A stretch of 64,000 bases of DNA from CAVSCR01 sp963726575. GTDB taxonomy: Bacteria > Actinomycetota > Actinomycetes > JAHEKZ01. The translations under genes and the position numbers were made by a program. Shown piece by piece: positions 9,123 through 17,378 of the stretch. Every line of letters begins with the position of its first letter. The first letter of the stretch is position 1. The notes beneath the pieces were generated by a model. The model had not been told where the DNA came from. It saw only the letters and a program-made list of their open reading frames with translations, and did not search any database. The stretch covers positions 558,001 to 622,000 of the forward strand of contig CAVSCR010000003.1 of NCBI GenBank assembly GCA_963726575.1, read 5' to 3'.

Positions 9123-10579
9123 GCGCCCCCCGAATCGTCGGCGGCGTCAGCCGGTGGCTGCGCAGCCACGGCCTCGAACTGGTCCTTGTCACGGGGGCAA
9201 TCGCCGTGGCCGCCTACTCCGGTCTGATGAGCGTCAGCGGCAGCAAGGCGTCCTGGGTTCTCCCGATGACGGCGGTCGCTGCGGCGATCTTCGGCTTCCT
9301 CGCGCTCACCGAGTTCCGTGCCTTCATCTTCGTCGTCTTGCTGATCCGACCGAGCATCGACCTGGTGAAGCTGTCCGGATCGTCGTCGGGGAACACCGCG
9401 ACGAACGGTCTGGCCCAACGCGGTCTGGACCCGTCGAGCGTGCTGGCCGTCTTGGTCCTGCTCACCGGCATCCTGTGGCTGATTGCGCAGTACCGGGCAC
9501 GCGGGCCAGCTCCACGTAGCACCCTGCAGTGGGCGATGCTCGCGTTCGCGGGCGCCTCGTTCCTGTCGGCCATCACCTCGCAGCGCCCGACCACCAGCCT
9601 CATGGAGGCCCTGCGGATCAGCGCAGTCATCGTCATGTTCCTGGTGCTGGCTCGGCTGTTGGCCGACGAGGCGACGACGCGCTCGATGCTGACCGCATCG
9701 TTCGCCTCCTTGATCTTCCCGCTCGCCTACACCCTCGTCGGCTTCTTCACCGGCGGGCCCGCCAGTGAGGTGAAGGGGTCGTTCACCAGGATCACGGGCC
9801 CGTTCGGCCAGAGCAACACGTTCGGTCGTTACCTCATGCTCATGATCGTCATGGGGGTCGCGTTGCTGCCGTACCTGGATCGTCGGCGCCAGGCGATCTT
9901 GACCGCCATTCTGTCGCTGTCGGGCATCTTCTTGGTGCTGACCCTCACCCGCACCGCGATCATCGGATGCGTCATCGGTCTCGTCGTCGTGGGGTTGGTC
10001 CAGAGCAAGAAGTTGCTCATTGCGCTCGGCGCGACGGCCGTGCTCAGCCTGGCGGCGGTGCCGTCCCTCATGTCCCGATTCTCATTGCTGGCCACCGACA
10101 ACACGGCCAGCGGCCCCAGCGGCAACTCCTTGCTCTGGCGGATCGGGTACTGGTTCCAGGTGGTCAAGCTGGCCAACCACAATCCGATCACCGGCATCGG
10201 CCTCGACATGACGCAGTACAACACCGACGCGGCCAAGCAGCCGCACAACGACTTCCTTCGCGCCTACGTCGAGGCCGGAATCGTGGGATTCGTGGCCTAC
10301 GTCTGGCTGCTGGCCAGCCTCGTCCGCACCGGGTGGTCGGCGGTGCGGTTGTCCGCGCCGAAGACGCTTGACCGGGGCATCGCGGCCGGCGCGCTTGGTT
10401 GCTCGGTGGCGTTCGTCGCGGCCAGCATGTTCGCCAACATCATCAGCAATGTGGTCAGCCTCTGGTACCTGGCGACCTTCGCCGCGGCAGCGGTCGGCGT
10501 GGTCCTCCGCGGCCAACGGGCCGCGGCAAGCGTTGCGTCAGCATCCGCAGCCGAACCGGTGACAGCGGGTGCATCGTGA
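9119..10579 (+). CDS. O-antigen ligase/polymerase-like membrane protein (Wzy/WaaL family)
   Basis: 486-residue polytopic membrane protein with about 10–12 hydrophobic segments. Family marks: the GxFGQSNTFGRYLM segment in the middle (conserved in Wzy_C/O-antigen ligases), then TLTRTAIIG, a large extracytoplasmic loop with LLWRIGYWFQ and HNPITGIGLDMTQY, and PHNDFLRAYVEAGIVG, the typical HN-x(2)L.......E.G..G motif of Wzy_C ligases. It should polymerise or ligate undecaprenyl-linked glycan units on the outer face of the membrane. GTG start overlaps the sulfotransferase stop by 4 nt, so translation is coupled. The C-terminal tail is a short Ala/Ser-rich stretch. Confidence 0.85.
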   Translation: MSAPRIVGGVSRWLRSHGLELVLVTGAIAVAAYSGLMSVSGSKASWVLPMTAVAAAIFGFLALTEFRAFIFVVLLIRPSIDLVKLSGSSSGNTATNGLAQRGLDPSSVLAVLVLLTGILWLIAQYRARGPAPRSTLQWAMLAFAGASFLSAITSQRPTTSLMEALRISAVIVMFLVLARLLADEATTRSMLTASFASLIFPLAYTLVGFFTGGPASEVKGSFTRITGPFGQSNTFGRYLMLMIVMGVALLPYLDRRRQAILTAILSLSGIFLVLTLTRTAIIGCVIGLVVVGLVQSKKLLIALGATAVLSLAAVPSLMSRFSLLATDNTASGPSGNSLLWRIGYWFQVVKLANHNPITGIGLDMTQYNTDAAKQPHNDFLRAYVEAGIVGFVAYVWLLASLVRTGWSAVRLSAPKTLDRGIAAGALGCSVAFVAASMFANIISNVVSLWYLATFAAAAVGVVLRGQRAAASVASASAAEPVTAGAS

Positions 10580-10655
10580 CCCCGTCACCCAGCCCAAGCG
10601 CGACAATTGCTGGTGGCTGCGGTCCCCGCGGCAGCCAGCGAGGGTAAGGGGAGCC

Positions 10656-11774
10656 GTGGAGATCGCCGACTACCTGAGGGTGGCGCGCCGTAGCCTCTTG
10701 GTGCTACTGGTGGTGCCGCTCGCCGCCGCTCTGCTCGCCGGGGTCGTCACCGTCAAGTCCCCGCCGATGTACCAGGCGACCGCGACCGTCGACCTGCCGC
10801 TCGGTGACGGAAAGTCGCCCTACTCCGGCAGTCACGGCCAGGTGCTGTATCTGGATGACTTCCGCAACGCCGTCACCTCGGACCCCGTCATCACCGACGT
10901 CGCGAAGAAGACGGGGGTGCCGGGGAAGAAGCTCAGCAGCAACCTGCAGGTCAGACAGGTCGGCTCCAGCTCGGTGATGACGATCAGCTACACGGCGAAC
11001 AACAAGTCCGTACCGGCTGCCGTCGTCGAGGCGACGGCGACGGCCACTCTCGACCGAATCTTGCAGACCCAGTTCGACGCCGCCAACTCCGCGAAGGAGG
11101 CGGCCATCGCCGCGCGCCAACCCTCCCTGGAGCACCAGGCCCACCTGACCAAGCTGACAGGCGGCGTAGCGCCAGACCACGCCATTCGATCGCTGCATCG
11201 TGAGATCGCATCGCTGAAGCGCCAGCAGCACAACCTCCAGGCCCGTGGGGTCAGCCCCAGCACGCTGGTCGCGGTGGAGCAGCAGCTCAATCAGACTCAG
11301 GCGCAGATCGTTGCTTACGCGCCCATCGCGGTGGAGTATCAGGCGGTCAAGACCGAGCTCAACGCCGCCAACCAGGTCGTCAACAAGCAGAGCCAGGCAG
11401 TGGAGGCGATCACGGTCCTGCAGCAGGCAGCGAAAACGCCGAGTGCGGTCATCGTGACGCCGGCCAAGCGCAAGCCGAGGCTGCCGACACTGATCTCCTC
11501 CACCGTGGCCGCCGCAGCCGCTGGAGCCTTCCTGGCGCTCGGCATCATCGCGGTCATGGAGCTGCTCGCACGCCGCCGTCGGCAGCGCAGCGAGCCCCTC
11601 GCAGCCAACGAGGCCGTGGCCTCCGTCGGCACCGACCCGCCGTCAGCCCACCCCTCGCACGCGTCCGGCATGACGACTGAGGTCGAACCGGCGAGATCGC
11701 GGGGGTCGAAGCGTCGTCACCGTCGCGAGGCACGGGCCGCTGCGAAGATGCGACTGCCGCTGACCCAGAAGTGA
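10656..11774 (+). CDS. Wzz-like polysaccharide chain-length/transport protein
   Basis: 372 residues. GTG at 10656 with AAGGGGAG six bases upstream. Residues 1–15 (VEIADYLRVARRSL) precede TM1 (~16–38), followed by a periplasm-type domain with a predicted coiled-coil (~150–265; ANSAKEAAIAAR, IRSLHREIASLKRQQHN) and TM2 near 290–315 after a PAKRKPRLPTL segment, then a charged cytoplasmic tail (RRRHRREARAAAK). This is the polysaccharide co-polymerase layout. There is no fused Walker-A tyrosine kinase and no separate kinase gene nearby, so length control here does not use the BY-kinase module within this window. Overlaps the flippase gene by 4 nt. Confidence 0.82.
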   Translation: MEIADYLRVARRSLLVLLVVPLAAALLAGVVTVKSPPMYQATATVDLPLGDGKSPYSGSHGQVLYLDDFRNAVTSDPVITDVAKKTGVPGKKLSSNLQVRQVGSSSVMTISYTANNKSVPAAVVEATATATLDRILQTQFDAANSAKEAAIAARQPSLEHQAHLTKLTGGVAPDHAIRSLHREIASLKRQQHNLQARGVSPSTLVAVEQQLNQTQAQIVAYAPIAVEYQAVKTELNAANQVVNKQSQAVEAITVLQQAAKTPSAVIVTPAKRKPRLPTLISSTVAAAAAGAFLALGIIAVMELLARRRRQRSEPLAANEAVASVGTDPPSAHPSHASGMTTEVEPARSRGSKRRHRREARAAAKMRLPLTQK

Positions 11775-13315
11775 CGACGCAGCCGGACCCGACAGCGATG
11801 GTGGCCACCCCGTCCGACAGTGACATGCCCGCTCACACTCGGGGACTGGCCCGTGGCGGCTCTCTCAACCTCGTGGCCGCGGCGGCCAACCAGGCGGCCG
11901 TGTTCCTGCTCACGTTCTTTCTGGCGAGGCGCCTCGGCGACGCGGAACTCGGCCAGTACGCGCAGGCCACGGCGTTCCTGGCCCTGTTGTCCCTGCTGGC
12001 TCTCAGTGGCCTTCGGGCCGGTCTCACCAAGTTTGTCGCGACCCATCTTGTGGACGGGGATGCCGGAGGGGTTCGGGGGACCGTGCGGCTCGGGCTTGCG
12101 CTCACCGTCGTCGGAGGTGTGCTCCTCGGCGCGTTGCTGGCCGCCTTCGCCGAGCCCATCGCCGCCGCCTTCAACGATCCGGCACTGGTCGTCGGACTGC
12201 GGTCGGTCGGCATCAGTTTGCCCGCCGCGGTCCTCCTCGAGGCGGCACTCGCCGCAACCCAGGGCTGGCGGACCCAGAAGCCCTACGCGCTCATCGGCTA
12301 TTTGTACGAGCCGTCGGCGCGGCTGGTGCTCACCGTCCTGCTGGTCCTGGGTGGCCTCGGCATCAATGCCGCGTTCATCGCCATGCCCATCTCCATCTGG
12401 ACCGCCACGATCGCCGCCCTGATCTGGCTGGGCCGACTCGTCCGTCACCTGCCCGCCGCACCGGTGAGCTATCGACCGAAGGCTCTCTTCTCATTCTCGT
12501 CGATCTCCTGGCTGGCGGCGTTGGCGACCACTGGCCTGATCTGGGCCGACACGCTGCTGCTGGGGCTGCTCAGCGGCAGCGCGCAGGTCGGCATCTACAA
12601 CGTGGCGACCCGCCTGGTCATGCTTGCCGCCTTCGTGATGGCCCCCATCAACTCCGCCTTCCAGCCGTACATCGCGCACCTGTTCCACCAGGGCAAGACC
12701 GGTGATCTCGAGCACTTGTACCGGACGACGACGTCGTGGATCGTGCGGCTGTCGCTGCCGGCGTTCATCGCGCTGCTGGTGTTTCCCCAGCGCATGCTGG
12801 AGCTGTTCGGACCGCAATTCGTGGCCGGCGCGAGCGTCACGATGATCCTGGCACTTGGCAAGCTCGTGGATGCGGCCACGGGCCCGTGCGGGCTGATGCT
12901 GAACATGTCCGGGCGCGTGCGAACCAACATGGTGGATAACGTCGTCGCCCTGGTCCTCAATGTGGCCCTCAACCTGTGGCTCATCCCCGCCTACGGGATC
13001 AACGGGGCGGCCGTGGCTTGGGCGGTCTCCCTCACGCTGGTCAACGCCGCGCGCGTCGAACAGGTCCGTCGCTCGCTCGGCGTGCTCCCGTTCGACCGGG
13101 CGACCGCTAAGGGCGTCCTCGCGGGACTCGTCGCCCTGCTGGCGGCGGTCGGCGTGCGCTCTCTCGTGCCCATCACCGGCCAGTTGCTGATCGGTTTGCC
13201 CGTGCTCTTCCTCGTGTACTTCGGAGTGCTCGTCGCACTTCGGATCGATCCCGATGACCGCGCCACACTGCGTGCGGTGGCTGGTCGACGCCGACAGGCG
13301 GCCACGCCGGACTAA
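11771..13315 (+). CDS. Wzx-like polysaccharide flippase (MATE/MVF superfamily)
   Basis: 514 residues with about 12–14 membrane segments. The N-terminal GLARGGSLNLVAAAANQAA and FLARRLGDAELGQYAQA are typical of polysaccharide_synt_C/Wzx flippases, as are WADTLLLGLLSGSAQVGIYN and the late NMVDNVVALVLNVALNLWLI. It would flip lipid-linked sugar units across the cytoplasmic membrane for the ligase/polymerase encoded two genes upstream. GTG start inside a GTGA overlap with the Wzz-like gene. Last gene of the rightward operon 8301–13315; it converges tail to tail (4 nt overlap) with the leftward sulfotransferase gene. Confidence 0.87.
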   Translation: MTTQPDPTAMVATPSDSDMPAHTRGLARGGSLNLVAAAANQAAVFLLTFFLARRLGDAELGQYAQATAFLALLSLLALSGLRAGLTKFVATHLVDGDAGGVRGTVRLGLALTVVGGVLLGALLAAFAEPIAAAFNDPALVVGLRSVGISLPAAVLLEAALAATQGWRTQKPYALIGYLYEPSARLVLTVLLVLGGLGINAAFIAMPISIWTATIAALIWLGRLVRHLPAAPVSYRPKALFSFSSISWLAALATTGLIWADTLLLGLLSGSAQVGIYNVATRLVMLAAFVMAPINSAFQPYIAHLFHQGKTGDLEHLYRTTTSWIVRLSLPAFIALLVFPQRMLELFGPQFVAGASVTMILALGKLVDAATGPCGLMLNMSGRVRTNMVDNVVALVLNVALNLWLIPAYGINGAAVAWAVSLTLVNAARVEQVRRSLGVLPFDRATAKGVLAGLVALLAAVGVRSLVPITGQLLIGLPVLFLVYFGVLVALRIDPDDRATLRAVAGRRRQAATPD

Positions 13316-14256
13316 GGACGGGCCTCCAGCCACTGGGCGTTCGACCGGATCGAGGCTCGCTCGAGCATGTCGGTGAGCTCATCGCACAGGTCACGGATCC
13401 GGGAGCTCATCGGCAAGGGGTCCCGGTCGCGAGGCGTGCGCGGCTCGATGCCCGCAGTCATCTCCGGGGACCAGGGAAGGCCGACGAACGCGCACAGGGC
13501 CCGAATGGTCGTCTCTGGATCGGCAACCAGACTGGAGTAGGACGAGACGAGAAAGTCTGGCCGCTTGTCGAGGTTCTGCTCGAACAGCATCCTGTTCCGC
13601 ACGTACCAGAACAAGCAGGCCGCCTCGTGAGACTCCATCGTCGAGTAGTCGAACTCCTTGATCAGGGCGATGCTGCTCTCCGACAGGCCCACGGCCTGCC
13701 ACGGCGTGGCGCCGGTCCCGGACGCGATCATCTGCAAGGCGCGCCGGTTCGCATCGCCGAACTTGGCCACCGCCGACCGAGCGCGGTCGTCCACGTCGCG
13801 CCAGGCCCAGATCGCTCGGCTTTGCGAAACCACGGGAAGGCGATCAATCACCGCTGCGATCCGCCCGGAATCACACAGCGGCTTGAACAGGACGTATCTG
13901 TGCCGGCTGGCGTTGACGATGTCACCGACCGTCCTCTCGTCGCGCAGACGGTACTGGTGGAACGCGGATCGGTCGTTCTCGTTGTGCACCTCGACGGCCG
14001 GATTCGCCTCGAACCCGCGCGCCAGCATGTTGGTGCCCGAGCGCTGCACGCCGACGATGAAGACCGGTGTCGCGGTACCGGGCGCGATGCCGTGCACCCG
14101 CCGCCACTGTCGTCGAGCCGACCAGGCGCCGACCCGTTTGCGCGGGTCGAGCTGGTCCTCCTCGATCAGGCGGGCGAGTCCCTCGGTCTTGATCCAACGC
14201 AGGTGTTGGTCGATCTTCCGGACATACGTGGTGGCGGGAGTCAGCGAGGGGGTCAC
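13312..14256 (-). CDS. Sulfotransferase family protein
   Basis: 314 residues. The 5'-PAPS loop is VGVQRSGTNMLARGFEANP (residues ~68–86) and the 3'-phosphate motif is the modified AIWAWRDVDDRARSAVAKFG (~147–166). Family and motif support sulfate transfer to an unknown acceptor; the acceptor-side part is unlike the other four sulfotransferases here. GTG start overlaps the upstream lipoprotein gene stop (GTGA). Last gene of a tight leftward operon of five genes (18506 to 13312). Confidence 0.8.
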   Translation of the reverse strand: MTPSLTPATTYVRKIDQHLRWIKTEGLARLIEEDQLDPRKRVGAWSARRQWRRVHGIAPGTATPVFIVGVQRSGTNMLARGFEANPAVEVHNENDRSAFHQYRLRDERTVGDIVNASRHRYVLFKPLCDSGRIAAVIDRLPVVSQSRAIWAWRDVDDRARSAVAKFGDANRRALQMIASGTGATPWQAVGLSESSIALIKEFDYSTMESHEAACLFWYVRNRMLFEQNLDKRPDFLVSSYSSLVADPETTIRALCAFVGLPWSPEMTAGIEPRTPRDRDPLPMSSRIRDLCDELTDMLERASIRSNAQWLEARP

Positions 14257-15773
14257 TTCAGGGCATCCATGAGGTCGGCCGACGTCGCCGTCGCGGTGAT
14301 GACGACTGGTTCGGTTCCGATGGTAAGTGGGCCGGAGGAGAGCGCTTGTCCGCCCAAGGTGCGAGCCGTCACGTCGGTGAGTCCCGAAGGATCGAAGGTG
14401 CTGCTGCCACCGATCGTCCAGAGGATCAAGGAGCTCACGTCACCCCGGGTCAAGATCACGCCCTGCACACCGGATCGGGTGACTGGTGTCACGGCCGCTC
14501 CGCGGGCCAGCGCAGTGAGATCGGCCACCGCAGCACCGGCAGGACGCACCGTGCCGTCCGGATTGACGAGGCCGTAACGGGGTTCATCGGCGTTGCGTCC
14601 ATCCGGGTTGTAGGAGAGCGGGAGCCAGACGACGCGTCGAGCGCCGGAGGCCAGGAAGAGGACCAGCGTCTTCACGGCCTCCTCCGCTCGGGACTGGTCC
14701 GTGGCCGTGCTGTCGATCCAGTACTGGCCGACCTCCCACACTTCAACAGGCGTGTGGGGGGGATCCTGGGTACTCAACCAGGCCATCAGCACCGGGACGT
14801 TCACCCAGGTCTCGTAGAAGTGGACCTGGCGGACGTCGAAGACCCCCTGCTGAAGCAACCTGCGATCCATCTCGAGCCAGGCCATGGCACTCGTAGCCTT
14901 TGGATCGGCCATGATCGTTCGCAGAGCCGGTAGCGATGCAGCGAGCGGGAGCTGGTCGCGACTGAGAGTGCGACGGGCGAAGTATGCGTTGTAGACGGCG
15001 AGAGCCTGGTCCTCGCGGCCCTGCTGCAGCAACCAGCCGACGACCCCGATTCCATCGGTCGAGCTGCTCAGGCCTGGATCGACGAGGACCGCTTTGGGAT
15101 CAATGCGTCGGATGTTCTTCGACGCGGTCTCAGCCAGCTGTGCATATTCGTCGATGCTTCCTCGCCACATCGTGTCCGAGTTGGTCTCGTTCTCGATCGC
15201 CCACTCGTGCACGCCCAGTGGGGCATATCGCTTGACCACTCGACGGATGAACGTCTCGTATTGGGTCATGTCGGCCGGTGGCACCGACTCGGTCTTCCCC
15301 TTCTTTCCCCGGACGTTGATGGCGCCGCTGGTCGTCGCCCAGCAGGCGCCGACCCGCAACTTCAGCCCAAGGCTGATGCCCATGGCCCTCGTCTGTTCGA
15401 CGACCTTGTCGACGCTTGCCCAACGCCACTTCCCCGGCTCCGCCTCGACGTCACACCAGACGACCTCAAAGGTGGTGAATCCGCCCGTCATCGTTCCCAG
15501 ATAGGGGGTGAAGACGTTGTAGCGGGGCCAGTCCCACTTCGCTCCGATCGGTGTGGTGCCGGGCAGCGCCTGCGAGATCGGGTGATCCGTCGGTGGTGGC
15601 GAGACGGCAACGGTGCCCATCGGCGTTGGCCCCGTCGAGCTCGGCGTGCTGCATCCCGACAGCAAGCCGACGACCGCGATAGAGGCGGTGATGGCGAGTA
15701 GCCATGAGCGTCTCTTCCGCCCGTGCAGCAGGGTCGGAGCGCCGGCGGGCCGGACCTGAGGATGGCTTGTCAT
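14253..15773 (-). CDS. Lipoprotein with TIM-barrel glycosidase-like domain
   Basis: 506 residues. N-terminal hydrophobic segment ends in a lipobox (VGLLSGC, Cys ~41), so the protein is probably anchored on the outer face of the membrane. The body resembles GH39/GH5-like (clan A) barrels: GLKLRVGACW strand, HEWAIENETN with a candidate acid/base Glu (~200), and VEVWEVGQYW with a candidate nucleophile Glu (~347). A beta-rich C-terminal domain follows (~410–506). It might trim or modify the glycan made by this locus (inference). ATGA overlap with the upstream gene and GTGA overlap with the downstream sulfotransferase. Exact CAZy family is not certain. Confidence 0.7.
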   Translation of the reverse strand: MTSHPQVRPAGAPTLLHGRKRRSWLLAITASIAVVGLLSGCSTPSSTGPTPMGTVAVSPPPTDHPISQALPGTTPIGAKWDWPRYNVFTPYLGTMTGGFTTFEVVWCDVEAEPGKWRWASVDKVVEQTRAMGISLGLKLRVGACWATTSGAINVRGKKGKTESVPPADMTQYETFIRRVVKRYAPLGVHEWAIENETNSDTMWRGSIDEYAQLAETASKNIRRIDPKAVLVDPGLSSSTDGIGVVGWLLQQGREDQALAVYNAYFARRTLSRDQLPLAASLPALRTIMADPKATSAMAWLEMDRRLLQQGVFDVRQVHFYETWVNVPVLMAWLSTQDPPHTPVEVWEVGQYWIDSTATDQSRAEEAVKTLVLFLASGARRVVWLPLSYNPDGRNADEPRYGLVNPDGTVRPAGAAVADLTALARGAAVTPVTRSGVQGVILTRGDVSSLILWTIGGSSTFDPSGLTDVTARTLGGQALSSGPLTIGTEPVVITATATSADLMDALK

Positions 15774-16507
15774 AGCGTCGGCGTCACGTATCCGTCAGCG
15801 GCAACGACGGCTGACGCCTCGGACAGTCGTTCGGGTCGTCGCTGCCGGATCGCGTCGAGGACGTCGGCGACGGTCGCAGCAGCTGGCACGTCATAACCCC
15901 AGGCGATGAATCGCGCGTACCGGTCCTCCTTTGGCCGGAGAAGGGGCAGGAGCAGTGACGTGTTGTCCAGTACCTCCGGAACCGCGACAGGCTCTATGCG
16001 GTATCGGCCGGCGGGCACGACTCGCGACCCAGCTGCGACCATCATGGCGAGTCGGTGACATCCGTCCCCGAGATAGCGTTCCCGCTCGACCGGCTTTCCG
16101 ATCGGCAGTCGGGTCCTCGGCCCTGGCCGACGCAAGGTGATGGGATGCCGTTCATCGAAACCGTTTGCCGTAAAGGACCGCCACAAAGCGATCGTCCGGG
16201 AGACGCGGGCGGCGAACTCCTCCTCGAATCGGCGATCATCCGCAGCGATGCCTGGTTGATAGCGCGTCATCGCAACACTACGGAACCAGGTCTCGTAGTC
16301 GCTCCCACGGACCAGTGCGATCAACTCGTCGTCGGTGGCCGCAGGGTGCTCCTCGATGGTGCGGAACGTCTCCACGCGAACGAGGACGTCGAGTCGTAGC
16401 GGACTGATCAGCTCATGCACGGGCAGGTCCAGGTCACCCAACGGCGCCCGTCGGCTCAGTGTGTGCCGACGCGCAGAGGCACCCACCTTTGCCACGAGCC
16501 GCGACAT
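15770..16507 (-). CDS. Uncharacterised protein with a ParB/Srx-like GDGCHRL motif
   Basis: 245 residues. ATG at 16507 shares one base with the stop of the upstream sulfotransferase (TGATG), so it is preferred over a GTG at 16522. The protein is soluble, with no signal peptide. The segment ERYLGDGCHRLAMMVAAG (~150) resembles the G-x-HR loop seen in ParB/sulfiredoxin-like nucleotide-binding folds and in small uncharacterised proteins encoded in polysaccharide clusters. Position inside the sulfotransferase operon suggests a part in glycan or lipid-donor chemistry, but I cannot name the reaction. Could also be an unrelated family. Confidence 0.6.
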   Translation of the reverse strand: MSRLVAKVGASARRHTLSRRAPLGDLDLPVHELISPLRLDVLVRVETFRTIEEHPAATDDELIALVRGSDYETWFRSVAMTRYQPGIAADDRRFEEEFAARVSRTIALWRSFTANGFDERHPITLRRPGPRTRLPIGKPVERERYLGDGCHRLAMMVAAGSRVVPAGRYRIEPVAVPEVLDNTSLLLPLLRPKEDRYARFIAWGYDVPAAATVADVLDAIRQRRPERLSEASAVVAADGYVTPTL

Positions 16508-17280
16508 CAGCGGTATCCCCACTCGCGCATCGCCGGCCCATCGACGACCCTGGTCAGGATCCGAAGGCTCACGCCGAGCTCGCGCCGGTGGGCGCCGACC
16601 CGGTTGCTGTAGATCGAGCCGGACGAACCGGACCCGCTGCGCCGCTCCTTGCTGAACTCCTGGTACTTGTCGGGCACGTCGTGGGGCAGCTGGTCATAGT
16701 CCAAGACGATGGGGTCCCAGGGCTCGTCGATGAACTCGAAGACCCGACGCAGCTCCTTGGAGTTGTCCGCAACGAGGTCCTCGTAGCGGACCTCGAGGTA
16801 TCGCTCGGGCCCGAGTCGCTGGCCAGCTGCCCGGGCCGTGGCCACGTAGACGGGCCACTTGCGAACGGCCTTCACCGCGGCCACGTAGCCAAACCTCTTC
16901 CGATGCGACAGCACGACGTCCCGTGGGTCGCGGATGATGTGGATGAATTGCGCGTCGGGGAACAGCTGGTCAAGGAAATCTATGATCAGCGCGTACCGCG
17001 GAGTCTTGTCGGCCCATCGGACCTTGCCGCGGCGCTGTGCGTACTCGTCCTGGATCCCGCCGTACCAGGCGGCGATCCCGGCCAGCCACTCGGACTTGTC
17101 GCGTCCGTACCGGGCAAGACGCGGCCAGTCCTCCCCGACGATCCGGGTCATCGACTCGAGGAACCGGGTCTCCGGCCCGCAGGCGACGGCCGGATGGGAG
17201 TCCAGCACCAGCCGGAGCAAAGTGGTGCCCGAGCGCTGGCAGCCGACGACGAAGATCGGCGCGGGCCGGGCCGGCGTCAT
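16507..17280 (-). CDS. PAPS-dependent sulfotransferase (Sulfotransfer_3 type)
   Basis: 257 residues. The ATG at 17280 is chosen because GAGGAG lies four bases upstream; an ATG 27 bases earlier lacks a site. 5'-PSB loop VGCQRSGTTLLRLVLDSHP starts at residue ~11, followed by GPETRFLE. The segment KTPRYALIIDFLDQLFPDA and the 3'-PB motif FIHIIRDPRDVVLSHRKRFG are textbook for this family, as is the later RYEDLVADN motif. Transfers sulfate from PAPS; acceptor unknown but probably a sugar of this locus. Second gene of the leftward operon, translationally coupled to the ParB-like gene. Confidence 0.87.
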   Translation of the reverse strand: MTPARPAPIFVVGCQRSGTTLLRLVLDSHPAVACGPETRFLESMTRIVGEDWPRLARYGRDKSEWLAGIAAWYGGIQDEYAQRRGKVRWADKTPRYALIIDFLDQLFPDAQFIHIIRDPRDVVLSHRKRFGYVAAVKAVRKWPVYVATARAAGQRLGPERYLEVRYEDLVADNSKELRRVFEFIDEPWDPIVLDYDQLPHDVPDKYQEFSKERRSGSGSSGSIYSNRVGAHRRELGVSLRILTRVVDGPAMREWGYR

Positions 17281-17378
17281 CGGGCTCCTCGAACAGGCAG
17301 TCGACATGGCAGGGGCAGGCGATACCTGCCCCCACCGCTACCGACCCCCGAACCGATCGGGCTGATACCGGCGAAGGG

